Source: Phycisphaerae bacterium (GTDB lineage: Bacteria; Planctomycetota; Phycisphaerae; UBA1845; PWPN01). Taken from it: DNA of 64,000 bases. Position 1 is the stretch's first letter. Each line of letters opens with the position of its first letter. Positions 43,766 through 52,693 of this stretch are shown here, one piece after another. A model generated the notes under the pieces. It was not told the origin of the DNA, did not search any database, and worked only from the letters and a program-made list of their open reading frames with translations. Position numbers and translations under genes: made by a program. Location: NCBI GenBank assembly GCA_035384605.1, contig DAOOIV010000012.1, forward strand, positions 1-64,000, given 5' to 3'.

Positions 43766-44247
43766 CAGACTCCCCGCCGGACCGTAGCATGTCGGCTGTG
43801 GAGGACGCGGCAATGCCTGAGGAAAAGCTTGGCGCGCCGGCGCCGGTAGCGCTGGCCATGATTGTCTGTGATGCTATTTATCAGGATCCTGCGACCAAGA
43901 AGTGCACGTTGCTCGGCACTTTCTCGACCATTACGGCTCGCCGCTTTCCGGTGGTACATCCCCAGTTGGCCGTGCATGTCGTCCTGACCGACGGTCGAGG
44001 CAATGTGCGGATCAAGCTCGCCCTGGTGGGGGACAACGAGACCCATCCGCCGTTGTTCGCCGGCGAAGGCGTGATTCACTTTGCCGACCCGCGGGTGGTG
44101 GCCGAGCTGAATTTCCAGTTGAGCAACGTGACGTTTCCCCAGCCCGGCGCCTATCGCTTTCAGCTCTTTGCCAACAACGAACTGCTGATGGAACGGCGGC
44201 TGTTGGTGTTGCAGGGAGGACCGCCCCCTTCCGAGCCGCCAATCTGA
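43762..44247 (+). CDS. Small conserved protein (DUF6941-like)
   Basis: 161 residues. The GTG start overlaps the CDF stop by 4 bases. The sequence APVALAMIVCDAIYQDPATKKCTLLGTFSTITARRFP, followed by beta-rich segments and a FPQPGAYRFQLFANNELLMERRLLV end, resembles a planctomycete and proteobacterial family annotated as DUF6941. No catalytic motif or signal peptide is seen. Coupling to the metal exporter suggests shared regulation but not function. The family name is from memory and should be confirmed by profile search. Confidence 0.7.
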   Translation: MTDSPPDRSMSAVEDAAMPEEKLGAPAPVALAMIVCDAIYQDPATKKCTLLGTFSTITARRFPVVHPQLAVHVVLTDGRGNVRIKLALVGDNETHPPLFAGEGVIHFADPRVVAELNFQLSNVTFPQPGAYRFQLFANNELLMERRLLVLQGGPPPSEPPI

Positions 44248-44996
44248 CCATGCGTGCCTCATTGCGCCGAGCGAAATCAGGTCAACTTGCGGAGTCCGCC
44301 ATCCGTTTCGGCGATCGATTCGTAGGCGGATCCGTGGATTAAACCGTCGACGGTGGTAGGCGCATCATCCGTTTTGAACAAAACTTAGAGGCATTCGATG
44401 CTGCAACGGGCTGATGCAAATGCCAGGGCGCAAAGAACTCCCCAAGACGGTAATGCGTCGCCTTGGCACTCAAGCAAGTTCGGTTTTTGTACAGACGCTG
44501 GGAACCTGCCTTTCGGTTTGATGGCTCAATAGTCTCCGCAGGCCAGACTTGGACAGCTCAAGCCCGAGTCCAATGCGACCGACTCCGCGACGTGTTGGGC
44601 GCGGAAGAAGTCGCGATCTCGGCCGATCCAGCCGAAGATCAAATCGCTCCGTGAGACGACATCCGGGTTTCCACCCATTCGCGGGCGTGGCAGATTGTTC
44701 CCGCGCGCGCCCCCACTTTCTACCACGTTCAGGGGTTTACTCCCGACGTCTCGATCACCCCAGGCCGCGCACAACCGCTCTCTGATCGCCATCTCCGGTC
44801 GCGGGCGCGTTCATGGCATTGTGTTCATGGCATTTGAACCAATGCGGCTGAGCCTGAACACGGCGCACTTTTTGCGCATGGGGTTTCTGCAGGCACGATT
44901 CATTTGCTGACCAAGATCGCCGAGCCCCATCTGTGGGGCGAACAAATCCCGAAAGAAAAAAAGAAAAAAAACGCGCGATTATTCTCCAAAAAGGAC
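44248..44996. other. Intergenic region upstream of mraZ
   Basis: About 750 bp without a gene. A hairpin at 44928-44943 (6-bp arms GCCCCA, loop TCTG) is followed by an A-rich tract (44951-44971). The short reading frames are low-complexity and lack ribosome sites. Confidence 0.45.
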
Positions 44997-45025
44997 TTGC
45001 AATCGAGTGGGTCCATGTGTTATGT
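44997..45025 (+). promoter_or_regulatory. Candidate promoter of the dcw cluster (mraZ)
   Basis: TTGCAA (44997-45002) and TTATGT (45020-45025) with a 17-bp spacer. The mraZ start at 45085 would have a leader of about 50 bases. The region is AT-richer than its surroundings. Confidence 0.5.
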
Positions 45026-45084
45026 ATTCCCATCATTGAGCATCGAAATGGATTGATGTGGGTGACGAGTACATCGCGGGTTTC

Positions 45085-45561
45085 ATGATTTTCACCGGGA
45101 CCTACGAGCTTGTGGTTGATCCGAAAAACCGTCTGTCGATCCCTGCCAGTATTCGATCCCAAATGGACCCCGAGAAGGACGGAACGCGTTTCTATCTGGT
45201 GCCTGGCAGTCGCCGAGGAACGTTGGCCTTATACGCTGATCGCTACTTTGAGCAGTATGCCGAGACCTACCACGCTTCATTGACGGCCAACGATGAGAAG
45301 GAGGATTTCGAGCAGGTCTTCTACGCAATGGCCACCCTGCTAGACATCGACAGGCAAGGTCGGGTGGTCTTGCCCCAAAGGGCTCTGGAATACACGGGCC
45401 TTGGGAGGAAAGTCACGCTGGCCGGTCAGCGGGATCACTTGGTGATCTGGAATCGGGAGCAGTTTGGACGCTTTATTGAAGAGAACTGGAGTCGCTACCC
45501 CGATCTGCTGCGACAGGCAAGACTGAAAACAGAGGTAAGCAAGCTCAACGGTGCGCGTTGA
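45085..45561 (+). CDS. mraZ: Transcriptional regulator MraZ
   Basis: 158 residues from ATG 45085. A GTG at 45058 in frame adds nine residues, but MraZ proteins normally start with MF.G.Y, as here MIFTGTYELVVDPKNRLSIP. Two SpoVT/AbrB-like halves are visible: residues 1-50 and LLDIDRQGRVVLPQRALEYTGL (about 85-105). MraZ binds TGGG-type repeats upstream of itself and regulates the dcw cluster. No regular TGGG array is evident upstream here. Next gene rsmH starts unusually far, 585 bp downstream. Confidence 0.93.
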   Translation: MIFTGTYELVVDPKNRLSIPASIRSQMDPEKDGTRFYLVPGSRRGTLALYADRYFEQYAETYHASLTANDEKEDFEQVFYAMATLLDIDRQGRVVLPQRALEYTGLGRKVTLAGQRDHLVIWNREQFGRFIEENWSRYPDLLRQARLKTEVSKLNGAR

Positions 45562-46146
45562 GGATTGCGAACCTTGAAAGTAGGCCGGTCGAATGAAGGC
45601 CGGGTCATTGGCGAGAGCGAGGGAACGGTCAGGGAAGGGGGTTCGACAGGCGCGGATCGGATCCTCTTCCCGACCAGCCCATAATCATTAAAGACGGGGA
45701 CGTCGGGATTTCCTGAACGAGGTCTCTGTGGGAGTCGCAGCGAGTGGAACAAGCGGCTGGATGGTTAGTGGGGGCGCGATCAGTCGTCGTGTGAGATGTG
45801 GGTCGCGCTTGAGCCTGAGGGATTCAGCAGCGGAAGCGAACGGAGTCGCCGGGCTGAGCACACTCCCTGATTGTCGGATCGGTTTCCACTGGCAGTTGCG
45901 GCTAGCGTCAGGGGGCGGGCATTGTTTTTCGCGGGGCCATCCAAGACCGGACCCGAGGACGCGGACGGGTCGGCGGTGGCCCAGAGATGCGAGAAACCTG
46001 TGCTCGCGCAACCCTCGGAAGACGCGGCCAATACCGTCAGCGATCAGGGAGTACGGGTACGGGTCGCCAGGGAGGTGTGACCGTGCCCTCTTGATGCAAG
46101 ATTGGGAGGAATCAACCCATATCCGGCGTCGGGGTGCGGGCTGGTC
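45562..46146. other. Long spacer between mraZ and rsmH
   Basis: In most genomes these two genes are adjacent or overlap. Here 585 bp separate them. The plus-strand frame 45728-46150 is Arg/Gly-rich, has no ribosome site and no recognised family, so it is not called. A GGGGGTTCGACAGG word at 45636-45650 recalls the 5' end of tmRNA but no tag sequence or 3' tRNA-like arm follows. Confidence 0.5.
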
Positions 46147-47088
46147 GTGAATCGCGATCAGATCGAGCATGAACCCGTGTTATGTGGGCCCCTGATGGCA
46201 TGGACGGCCCCCAGACCCGGCGAGATCGTTGTGGACGCCACCGTGGGCCATGGCGGCCATGCTTGCCTGCTGGCGCGGGCGATCGGTCCGGCCGGCCGGC
46301 TGATCGCACTGGACGTTGACGCCTACAACTTGGGCAGGGCCAAGGCCAGGCTCGAACGCGCGGGTTTGGCCGGGGGCGGCCCCCATATCGATCTGATCCG
46401 CGACAACTTCGCAAACCTGGGTGATGTGCTGGATCGGCTTGGCGTCGATAGAGTGGATGTCATCGTTGTCGACCTCGGTGTCAGTACTGATCAACTGCTC
46501 GGCGGGGGGCGCGGCCTGACCTTCGCGGAGTCGGAACCGTTGGACATGCGGCTGGATGATCGGCTGACCATCACCGCAGCCGACCTGATTAACTCGTTGA
46601 GCGAGCGCGAATTGGCCGATCTAATCTATAGTCACAGCCAGGAACGTCGTAGCCGACGAATAGCAAGGCGAATCTGTCAGGCGCGTCGCGACGGACCGAT
46701 TCGGACCACCGCCGAGCTTGTGAGAATCGTCTGCTCGGCGCTGGGCGTGTCGGTGCACTCGCGCCCCGGAAGGCTGCACCCGGCAACGCGAACCTTCATG
46801 GCGTTACGGATGGCGGTGAATCGGGAGACCGAGAATCTCACAACCTTGTTGAAGCTGGCGCCGACGCGGCTGTCGCCCGGCGGAAGAATCGCCGTGATCA
46901 GTTTTCACAGCGGCGAAGACCGGCTGGTCAAGAGAGACTTTCTTGCACGGCAGCGACTTGGCGTGTATGAAGTAAGAACGAAGAAGCCGATCCGTCCTTC
47001 GGACGAAGAGGTAAACTTCAACCCCCGGTCGCGCAGCGCGAAACTTCGCGTCGCCGTGCGTACCGCAGATGTGCAGAACGTGGCCTGA
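46147..47088 (+). CDS. rsmH: 16S rRNA (cytosine1402-N4)-methyltransferase
   Basis: 313 residues from GTG 46147, just before the conserved EHEPVL. A TTG at 46102 would add 15 residues and lies next to a GGGAGGA. SAM-binding VVDATVGHGGHACLLARAIG, IVVDLGVSTDQL, LDMRLDD, SHSQERRSRRIARRI, RTFMALRMAVNRE, GGRIAVISFHSGEDRLVK and a RPSDEEVNFNPRSRSAKLRV end identify MraW/RsmH. It methylates N4 of C1402 in 16S rRNA. Second gene of the dcw cluster. Confidence 0.95.
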   Translation: MNRDQIEHEPVLCGPLMAWTAPRPGEIVVDATVGHGGHACLLARAIGPAGRLIALDVDAYNLGRAKARLERAGLAGGGPHIDLIRDNFANLGDVLDRLGVDRVDVIVVDLGVSTDQLLGGGRGLTFAESEPLDMRLDDRLTITAADLINSLSERELADLIYSHSQERRSRRIARRICQARRDGPIRTTAELVRIVCSALGVSVHSRPGRLHPATRTFMALRMAVNRETENLTTLLKLAPTRLSPGGRIAVISFHSGEDRLVKRDFLARQRLGVYEVRTKKPIRPSDEEVNFNPRSRSAKLRVAVRTADVQNVA

Positions 47089-47283
47089 CTGAACGTCGCC
47101 GGCGCGGGCGGCTTGAGGTCGGCGTGGGGGAATGACGCCTGGGATATCGCTGTCTGTATCGTGGCCGGCCTGCATGCGTTGGCCGTGCCGCAACGACGAA
47201 GCGTGAGCGGTTTGCGACCGTTGCCGGCGCCTCGCAATCCGTTGTTCAAGGACGGGTTCTTCACGTTTGACACGGAGGTTTCG

Positions 47284-48588
47284 ATGACTCGCGAGACGAA
47301 AATCGGGCTGCTGATGGGTCTGGGCTTCATCGTGGTCTTTGCGGTGTTGCTGTTGCAGACCGGCAATCATCCACCGAGCGGCGATCTCCAGATGATGTTG
47401 TCGCGGCACGGCAACTCGGCCGCCAGTCGGCCTGAGACGCTTGCTCGGCTGCCCGAACCGATCATTCCGCGAAGCACGGCCACGAGCCCGGCTGTGTCTA
47501 CGGGGGAGCATGTTGCGGAGTCACTGACTCGGGCAACGGAACCGTGGAATAGGGGGCTGCCGAACCCCGCGGTCTTTAACGCCAAGCCGGACTATCGTGA
47601 GCTGGGGCCCGGCAGCTCTGAGCTGACCGAGGCTCTAATGCCCCAACCGCGGGTCGGGCCGGATGCCCCGACGGTCGCGCCGGTTCGCGTCGCTCCGACG
47701 AATGACGTGACACCTTTGTCCCGACCGGACGGGCCGAAACCATCGCCCGAGCCGGACCCGCCCAAAACGCCTCCCGAGGTGCAACGATCTCAAACATCGC
47801 CTTCGCTTCCGGTTGACCGTTTGCCTGTCACGAGTGAGTTGACCGTGCCTGCCACCTACGTGGTACAAAAGGGCGACAACCTCATGAGGATTGCCAGGAA
47901 GCACTACAACAGCCAGTCCACCGAGGTTGTGGACTTTCTTTTGAAATCGAACCGCGACAGGATCCGCGACCGGCACGTCGTGCAGACAGGCCAAACCCTC
48001 CTGATTCCCGTGCTACCCGTGAACCTCAGGAACGGCTCCATGGACAGCGATGTAACGGTCGGTCGCAGTCCGGTTCGCCCTGAGGACCCGGGCTCATCAT
48101 CACCCGATTCGGAGGGCAGCACGGGGCTTCGGCTGCTTCACGCCGAACGGGTTGTTCCCCCGCCGGAGAAGCTGCTTGACGCCTACCAGAGGAAGGGCAA
48201 CGCGGAGGTGATGGCGAAGGCACGCACGGTGCCGGATGCCGTGGACAAGCCGAAGGACGCTCGCAACACCGGTGACCACGATTCTCTGGCATCTGCAACG
48301 GGCAACAAGGCCAAATCCGAGCAGGGCAACGAGCCCAAAGCCTCCTCGGGGGAGAAACGGTCGATTTCCTCGGAGAAGTCGGATGATCGCAGTTATCGCT
48401 GGTACACCATTCGGCCGAGAGATACCCTGGCCCTGATTGCCAGCAAGGAACTGGGCGGATCGGCAAACTGGGAAGAAATCGTCAAACTCAACAAGAACAT
48501 CAATCCGGCGAAGCTGAAAGTCGGCGACAGGATTCGCCTGCCTGAGCGCAAGCCGACCTCGGATTCGTCGAAACGGTCGTCGACATGA
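47284..48588 (+). CDS. Membrane-anchored LysM protein in the division cluster
   Basis: 434 residues from ATG 47284; GGAGG lies five bases upstream. A single membrane helix (IGLLMGLGFIVVFAVLLLQ) is followed by a long Pro/Ser-rich periplasmic linker. Two LysM domains bind peptidoglycan: about residues 193-243 (YVVQKGDNLMRIARKHYN) and 373-419 (YTIRPRDTLALIASKELGG ending in KVGDRIRLP). It occupies the place between rsmH and ftsL and overlaps ftsL by 4 bases, so it probably takes part in septal wall attachment or division (inference). No enzymatic domain is seen. Confidence 0.85.
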   Translation: MTRETKIGLLMGLGFIVVFAVLLLQTGNHPPSGDLQMMLSRHGNSAASRPETLARLPEPIIPRSTATSPAVSTGEHVAESLTRATEPWNRGLPNPAVFNAKPDYRELGPGSSELTEALMPQPRVGPDAPTVAPVRVAPTNDVTPLSRPDGPKPSPEPDPPKTPPEVQRSQTSPSLPVDRLPVTSELTVPATYVVQKGDNLMRIARKHYNSQSTEVVDFLLKSNRDRIRDRHVVQTGQTLLIPVLPVNLRNGSMDSDVTVGRSPVRPEDPGSSSPDSEGSTGLRLLHAERVVPPPEKLLDAYQRKGNAEVMAKARTVPDAVDKPKDARNTGDHDSLASATGNKAKSEQGNEPKASSGEKRSISSEKSDDRSYRWYTIRPRDTLALIASKELGGSANWEEIVKLNKNINPAKLKVGDRIRLPERKPTSDSSKRSST

Positions 48589-48872
48589 CCATTCCCCGGA
48601 TGATCGGTCTTCTGATCGGCCTGACCATGATCGGTCTGGCGGTGGTGAGTGCACGGGTCGAGCGAGCCCGGCACGATCGACGTCTTCAGGAGCTGCAAAT
48701 CGAGCAGGCCCGGGTCAACGAACGTATTTCTCAGCAGGAAATGGATCTGGCCAGGCTGAAATCGCCCGAGATGATCCGCCAGCGGGCGGCAGAACTTGGT
48801 TTGCTCGAAGAAGCTCAGAAGAGCGGACAGAAAAACTCCGGCATGATGCCGGGAACACCGGGCCGACGCTGA
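48585..48872 (+). CDS. ftsL: FtsL-like small membrane coiled-coil protein
   Basis: 95 residues; ATGA overlap with the LysM gene. One N-terminal membrane helix (MIGLLIGLTMIGLAVVSA) and a periplasmic coiled coil (LQELQIEQARVNERISQQEM) followed by SPEMIRQRAAELGL, the layout of FtsL/DivIC proteins that hold FtsQ-FtsB and the septal transpeptidase. Sequence identity within this family is low. Identification rests on size, topology and place directly before ftsI. Confidence 0.8.
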   Translation: MTIPRMIGLLIGLTMIGLAVVSARVERARHDRRLQELQIEQARVNERISQQEMDLARLKSPEMIRQRAAELGLLEEAQKSGQKNSGMMPGTPGRR

Positions 48873-48893
48873 CGGAACGTAGGAGGTTGCTCC

Positions 48894-50654
48894 GTGGGAT
48901 CGGCAGCCGCACAACGAATGCGGGTCGCACAGTGGATCATCTATCTGATCTGCGGGGCATTGGCGCTGCTGGTCGGGCGTCTGGTTCATCTGCGGGCCAA
49001 GGAAGCGCCTTTCTGGCAGCGATATGCTCAGGAACGGCAGATCAGCACCATTCCCATGCCTGCCCGACGGGGTTTCGTTTTCGACCGGCGATTTCGCGTG
49101 CTGGCCGGAAGCCAGGAGCTTCCAACGGTCTTTGCCGATCCACGACCCATGGAGGACAGAGGGGAGGCGGCTCAAGCCCTCAGCGGTATCCTGAACATGC
49201 CGGCCCGTGAGATTCGGGCACTTCTGGACGAGCCCACTGCACCCGGCTACGTCGTTCTCAAGCGGTCGGTGGATGCCAGGGTGGTGGAGGAGATCAAAAA
49301 AGCCAAGATCGTCGGCATCGGCGTCCACAATGAGCCTTTTCGCACCTACCCCATGGGTTCGCTGGCTTCTCACGTCGTCGGCTTTGTCGGAAAGGACGGC
49401 AATGGGCTGGAGGGCGTCGAGAAGTATTTTGAGGCCTATCTCCACGCGACGCCCGGCAAGCGGGACGTCTACCGCGACGTGCGACGGCGGGCGGTGCTTC
49501 CCGTGCCTGATTCTTCCGTTGCCCCGCGGGACGGTGACAACGTCGTGCTCTCCATCGACGTCGCTATTCAGGAAATGGTTGAGAAGGCGGTTGCGGAGCA
49601 GGTCGCACGTTTTCAGGCCGAGTGCGGCCTGGGCGTGGTCATGGATCCAAAGACCGGCGAGGTGCTCGCTATGACCAACCAGCCGACCTATGCGCCTTCC
49701 GAAGGTTCGGAGGTCCCGCCGGAACGGCGAAGAAACCGCGTACTCACCGATCCGGTGGAGCCGGGTAGTATCTTCAAGCCCTTCGTGATGGTGACCGCTC
49801 TGGCCGAAGGCGTGACGACGCCAACCGAGTCCATCTTCTGTGAAAACGGCTTGTATGCCGTCGGGGCTCGCCGCTTGCACGACCATCATCCTTACGGCTT
49901 TCTGACCACGGCAGAGGTTCTGGCCAAGTCCAGCAACATCGGCATGGCGAAACTGGGGGAACGTCTGGGCAACCAAAGGATGTACGAGGCGCTCTATGCG
50001 CTGGGCTTCGGCCACCCGACGGGTATCGACCTGCCGGGTGAGGACCCCGGCCTGCTCATGCCCTTGCGGAAATGGGACAAGTTCACGACGACCTCGGTTC
50101 CCATGGGGCAGGAAATCGCGGTGACACCCATGCAGATCTTGACGGCATTCTGCGCCTTGGTCAACGGAGGCCGTCTGATTCAGCCGCGCGTGGTTCTGGC
50201 TGTGATCGACCGCGACGGAAAGCTGGTGCGGGACAACAGCCGTGTAATCGACAAGGGTCAGAGAATCAACCCGACGGCCGCCGAGACCATACGCAAGCTG
50301 TTGATCGGAGTCGTCACCGAGGGGACCGGGAAACCGGCCAATATCCCCAAATGGCAGTTGCTGGGTAAGACCGGGACGGCACAGATACCGAAAATCGGAG
50401 GCGGCCATTACGAACCGGATGCCTATCTCGGTTCCTTCGTCGCGGCGGCCCCGGCCAGCGACCCAAGGGTTGCGGTCCTGGTCATGATCCGCAAGCCCAA
50501 GAGGAGCATAGGCTACTACGGCGCGACGGTGGCGTTGCCGGCGGTCAAGACGATCATGGAGGGTGTTTTGCCCTATTTAAACGTCCCGCCTGACAAGGAG
50601 GAGCCCCAGAAACACGCTAATCTGGCGAGGGATTCCCAAACGAAATACAATTGA
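48894..50654 (+). CDS. ftsI: Septal penicillin-binding protein, transpeptidase
   Basis: 586 residues from GTG 48894 with AGGAGG upstream. One membrane helix (WIIYLICGALALLVGRLVHL), dimerisation domain with RRGFVFDRRFRVLA, and a class B transpeptidase domain whose active-site residues are Ser292 and Lys295 in PGSIFKPF, Ser346-Ser347-Asn348 in KSSNIG and KTG at 492-494 (GKTGTAQI). It cross-links septal peptidoglycan. Presence of the full active site shows a working classical wall-synthesis enzyme. A long antisense open frame beneath it is an artefact. Confidence 0.95.
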   Translation: MGSAAAQRMRVAQWIIYLICGALALLVGRLVHLRAKEAPFWQRYAQERQISTIPMPARRGFVFDRRFRVLAGSQELPTVFADPRPMEDRGEAAQALSGILNMPAREIRALLDEPTAPGYVVLKRSVDARVVEEIKKAKIVGIGVHNEPFRTYPMGSLASHVVGFVGKDGNGLEGVEKYFEAYLHATPGKRDVYRDVRRRAVLPVPDSSVAPRDGDNVVLSIDVAIQEMVEKAVAEQVARFQAECGLGVVMDPKTGEVLAMTNQPTYAPSEGSEVPPERRRNRVLTDPVEPGSIFKPFVMVTALAEGVTTPTESIFCENGLYAVGARRLHDHHPYGFLTTAEVLAKSSNIGMAKLGERLGNQRMYEALYALGFGHPTGIDLPGEDPGLLMPLRKWDKFTTTSVPMGQEIAVTPMQILTAFCALVNGGRLIQPRVVLAVIDRDGKLVRDNSRVIDKGQRINPTAAETIRKLLIGVVTEGTGKPANIPKWQLLGKTGTAQIPKIGGGHYEPDAYLGSFVAAAPASDPRVAVLVMIRKPKRSIGYYGATVALPAVKTIMEGVLPYLNVPPDKEEPQKHANLARDSQTKYN

Positions 50655-50911
50655 TTTGTGATGTCAGGCGTTTGTCCGGACTCGTGAAGCGCGTTGTCCG
50701 GGGTACAGACCACGGCCGCCTCATACAGCGGGCAAGGGATAAGACGATTTGCGCGGTACGGTCAGAGCCCATTCCCGTCGGTGCCAAGGTTTATTTGGCC
50801 CTGGTTTCGCGATCGCCGGCGGTTGCCCCCGGTTCGCATGCCTGCCGCGCGGGTCACGTTCGGCGAGTAAGGGATCCGTCCTTTGCACGGAGGCTGTCCG
50901 TCAACTGGAAT

Positions 50912-51007
50912 AGAACCTTACGGCCAGACATCTGTGCGGCTTGCGCGCATGTTTCTGGATCGCAGAGCGCTTGGGTTGCGGCCTGCAAAAAGGCGGTCCG
51001 CCTTAGG
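50912..51007. repeat. Dispersed repeat, copy C
   Basis: It matches 27306-27401 with about eight differences and lies in the 384-bp gap between ftsI and murE, 31 bp before the murE start. It ends in the AAGGCG/CGCCTT hairpin. Nothing else is recognised in the gap. Confidence 0.8.
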
Positions 51008-51038
51008 ACATACTGGAACGAGGAACTGACGGAAGAAG

Positions 51039-52607
51039 ATGCCCAATCATGGATTGAGATGGAGCCAACTGATCGGTGAGACCGGCCTGATCGAAAGATG
51101 GGACGGTCCATGCGACCCTGTGGTCACGTCGGTCCTGGAAGACTCCCGACAGGTGACGCCTGGAGCCTGTTTTGTCGCGGCCACCGGCCTGCGCGCCGAT
51201 GGTCACGCGTTTGTGGAGGCGGCGGTCGAAAAGGGCGCCGTGGCGGTGGTCAGCGAGAGACCAGTCGCTTTACCGCCTGGGGTGGCGGGTCTGGTGGTAG
51301 GCAGCAGCCGCGGAGTGGCCGGCCGCCTGGCTGCGACGCTCTATGGTTTGGACAAGGCTCAACGGGACGGCCGGCTCCGGGTCATTGGGATCACCGGCAC
51401 CAACGGTAAGAGCACTTTCTGTTTCATGATGCGGTCCATTCTTCAGGTGGCTCAATGCCCGACCGCGCTATTGGGTACCATCGAATACGATTTGCTGGCT
51501 CGCAAGGTGACGGCCTCGATGACCACCCCGCCGGCAACGGCAATCATGAGTTACCTGGCGGAGGCTTTTGAGGCCGGTGCGACCCATGCGGTCATGGAAG
51601 CGTCAAGCCACGCGTTGGACCAGGATCGGTGTGCGGGGATTCGGTTTTCCGTCGGGGCGTTCAGCAACCTGACCGGTGACCACTTGGATTACCACAGGGA
51701 TATGGAGTCATACCTGCGGGCCAAGAAGAAACTGTTTGACGGTTTGGATTCCAGCGCGGCTGCGGTGGTCAACATGGATGATCCTCACGGCGACGCCGTC
51801 GCAGCGGATTGCCGCGGGCGCGTGATCCGTTACGGTGTGCAGTTGAACGCCAGTCGCCCTGACGGCCGGGTGCCGGATGTTTGTGCCATCATCAAAGAGA
51901 TCAGTGCCTCGGGGACAAGGTTTGTTCTCGTACTCCGCGGGACGGTCACCGCCTCGGGACGCGAGGAATCCTGCGAATTGTGCTCACCGCTGATCGGCAA
52001 TCACAATGTTCAGAACAGCCTCGCGGCGGCGGGTTCGGCGATCGCGCTGGGGGTGCCGCTGGTGACCGTGGTCGCCGGGCTGGAGGCGGCCAAGTGCATC
52101 CCGGGTCGGTTGCAGCGCGTGGAAACGCCCGCCGGAAGGGCTCGCGGAGACCGGGGTTTCACCGTGTTGGTCGACTACGCCCATACCGATGATGCCCTGA
52201 AGAACGTGCTATCAGCCCTCAAGCCTCTGGTGCAGCGCAGTGGTGGCAGGCTGATCGTGATGTTTGGATGCGGGGGCGACCGCGACCGCACGAAGCGCCC
52301 GAGAATGGCACGAGTGGCTGCCGAGTGGGCAGACCGCATCGTGGTGACCAGCGACAATCCGCGGACCGAGGAACCGATGAGCATCATTGAGGAAATCATG
52401 ACGGGTTTCGATCCGTCCGACGTTTCCCGAGTTTGCGTGGAAGCCGATCGACGGAAGGCTATCGAAGCGGCGATTGGCTTCGCGGACAGGGGGGATATTG
52501 TTCTGCTGGCCGGCAAGGGACACGAGACTTACCAGGAAATCGGCCGGGAGCGTTTTCCTTTCGATGACTCGGCCGTTGCGGCAGAAGTCCTGTCGGGGTT
52601 GAGGTGA
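51039..52607 (+). CDS. murE: UDP-MurNAc-tripeptide synthetase (meso-DAP-adding type)
   Basis: 522 residues. ATP-binding GITGTNGKST, FSVGAFSNLTGDHLDYH, CIPGRLQRVE, LVDYAHTDDALKNVL and VMFGCGGDRDRTKRP; the substrate-selection motif is DNPRTEEP, the DNPR form of enzymes that add meso-diaminopimelate rather than lysine. It ligates the third residue to UDP-MurNAc-L-Ala-D-Glu in the cytoplasm. The gene is followed 86 bp later by murF. Confidence 0.95.
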   Translation: MPNHGLRWSQLIGETGLIERWDGPCDPVVTSVLEDSRQVTPGACFVAATGLRADGHAFVEAAVEKGAVAVVSERPVALPPGVAGLVVGSSRGVAGRLAATLYGLDKAQRDGRLRVIGITGTNGKSTFCFMMRSILQVAQCPTALLGTIEYDLLARKVTASMTTPPATAIMSYLAEAFEAGATHAVMEASSHALDQDRCAGIRFSVGAFSNLTGDHLDYHRDMESYLRAKKKLFDGLDSSAAAVVNMDDPHGDAVAADCRGRVIRYGVQLNASRPDGRVPDVCAIIKEISASGTRFVLVLRGTVTASGREESCELCSPLIGNHNVQNSLAAAGSAIALGVPLVTVVAGLEAAKCIPGRLQRVETPAGRARGDRGFTVLVDYAHTDDALKNVLSALKPLVQRSGGRLIVMFGCGGDRDRTKRPRMARVAAEWADRIVVTSDNPRTEEPMSIIEEIMTGFDPSDVSRVCVEADRRKAIEAAIGFADRGDIVLLAGKGHETYQEIGRERFPFDDSAVAAEVLSGLR

Positions 52608-52693
52608 ACAGCCGATGAACACCGGGAGGGTGGAAACGATCAATCGGGGGCTGGGGGCGAGAGCGATCCGAACCCAGAGAAGGGCATCAGGGC

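Noticed and set aside
45636..45650. tmRNA 5' end
   Set aside because: Only a short GGGGGTTCGACAGG word matches. No tag frame and no TTCGAATCC arm with CCA follow within 400 bases.
45728..46150. 140-residue protein between mraZ and rsmH
   Set aside because: Arg/Gly-rich, no ribosome site, and it runs into the rsmH start in another frame.
48393..50408. Minus-strand open frame (671 codons) opposite ftsI
   Set aside because: It is the antisense of a complete transpeptidase with all three active-site motifs; low-complexity content and no family.
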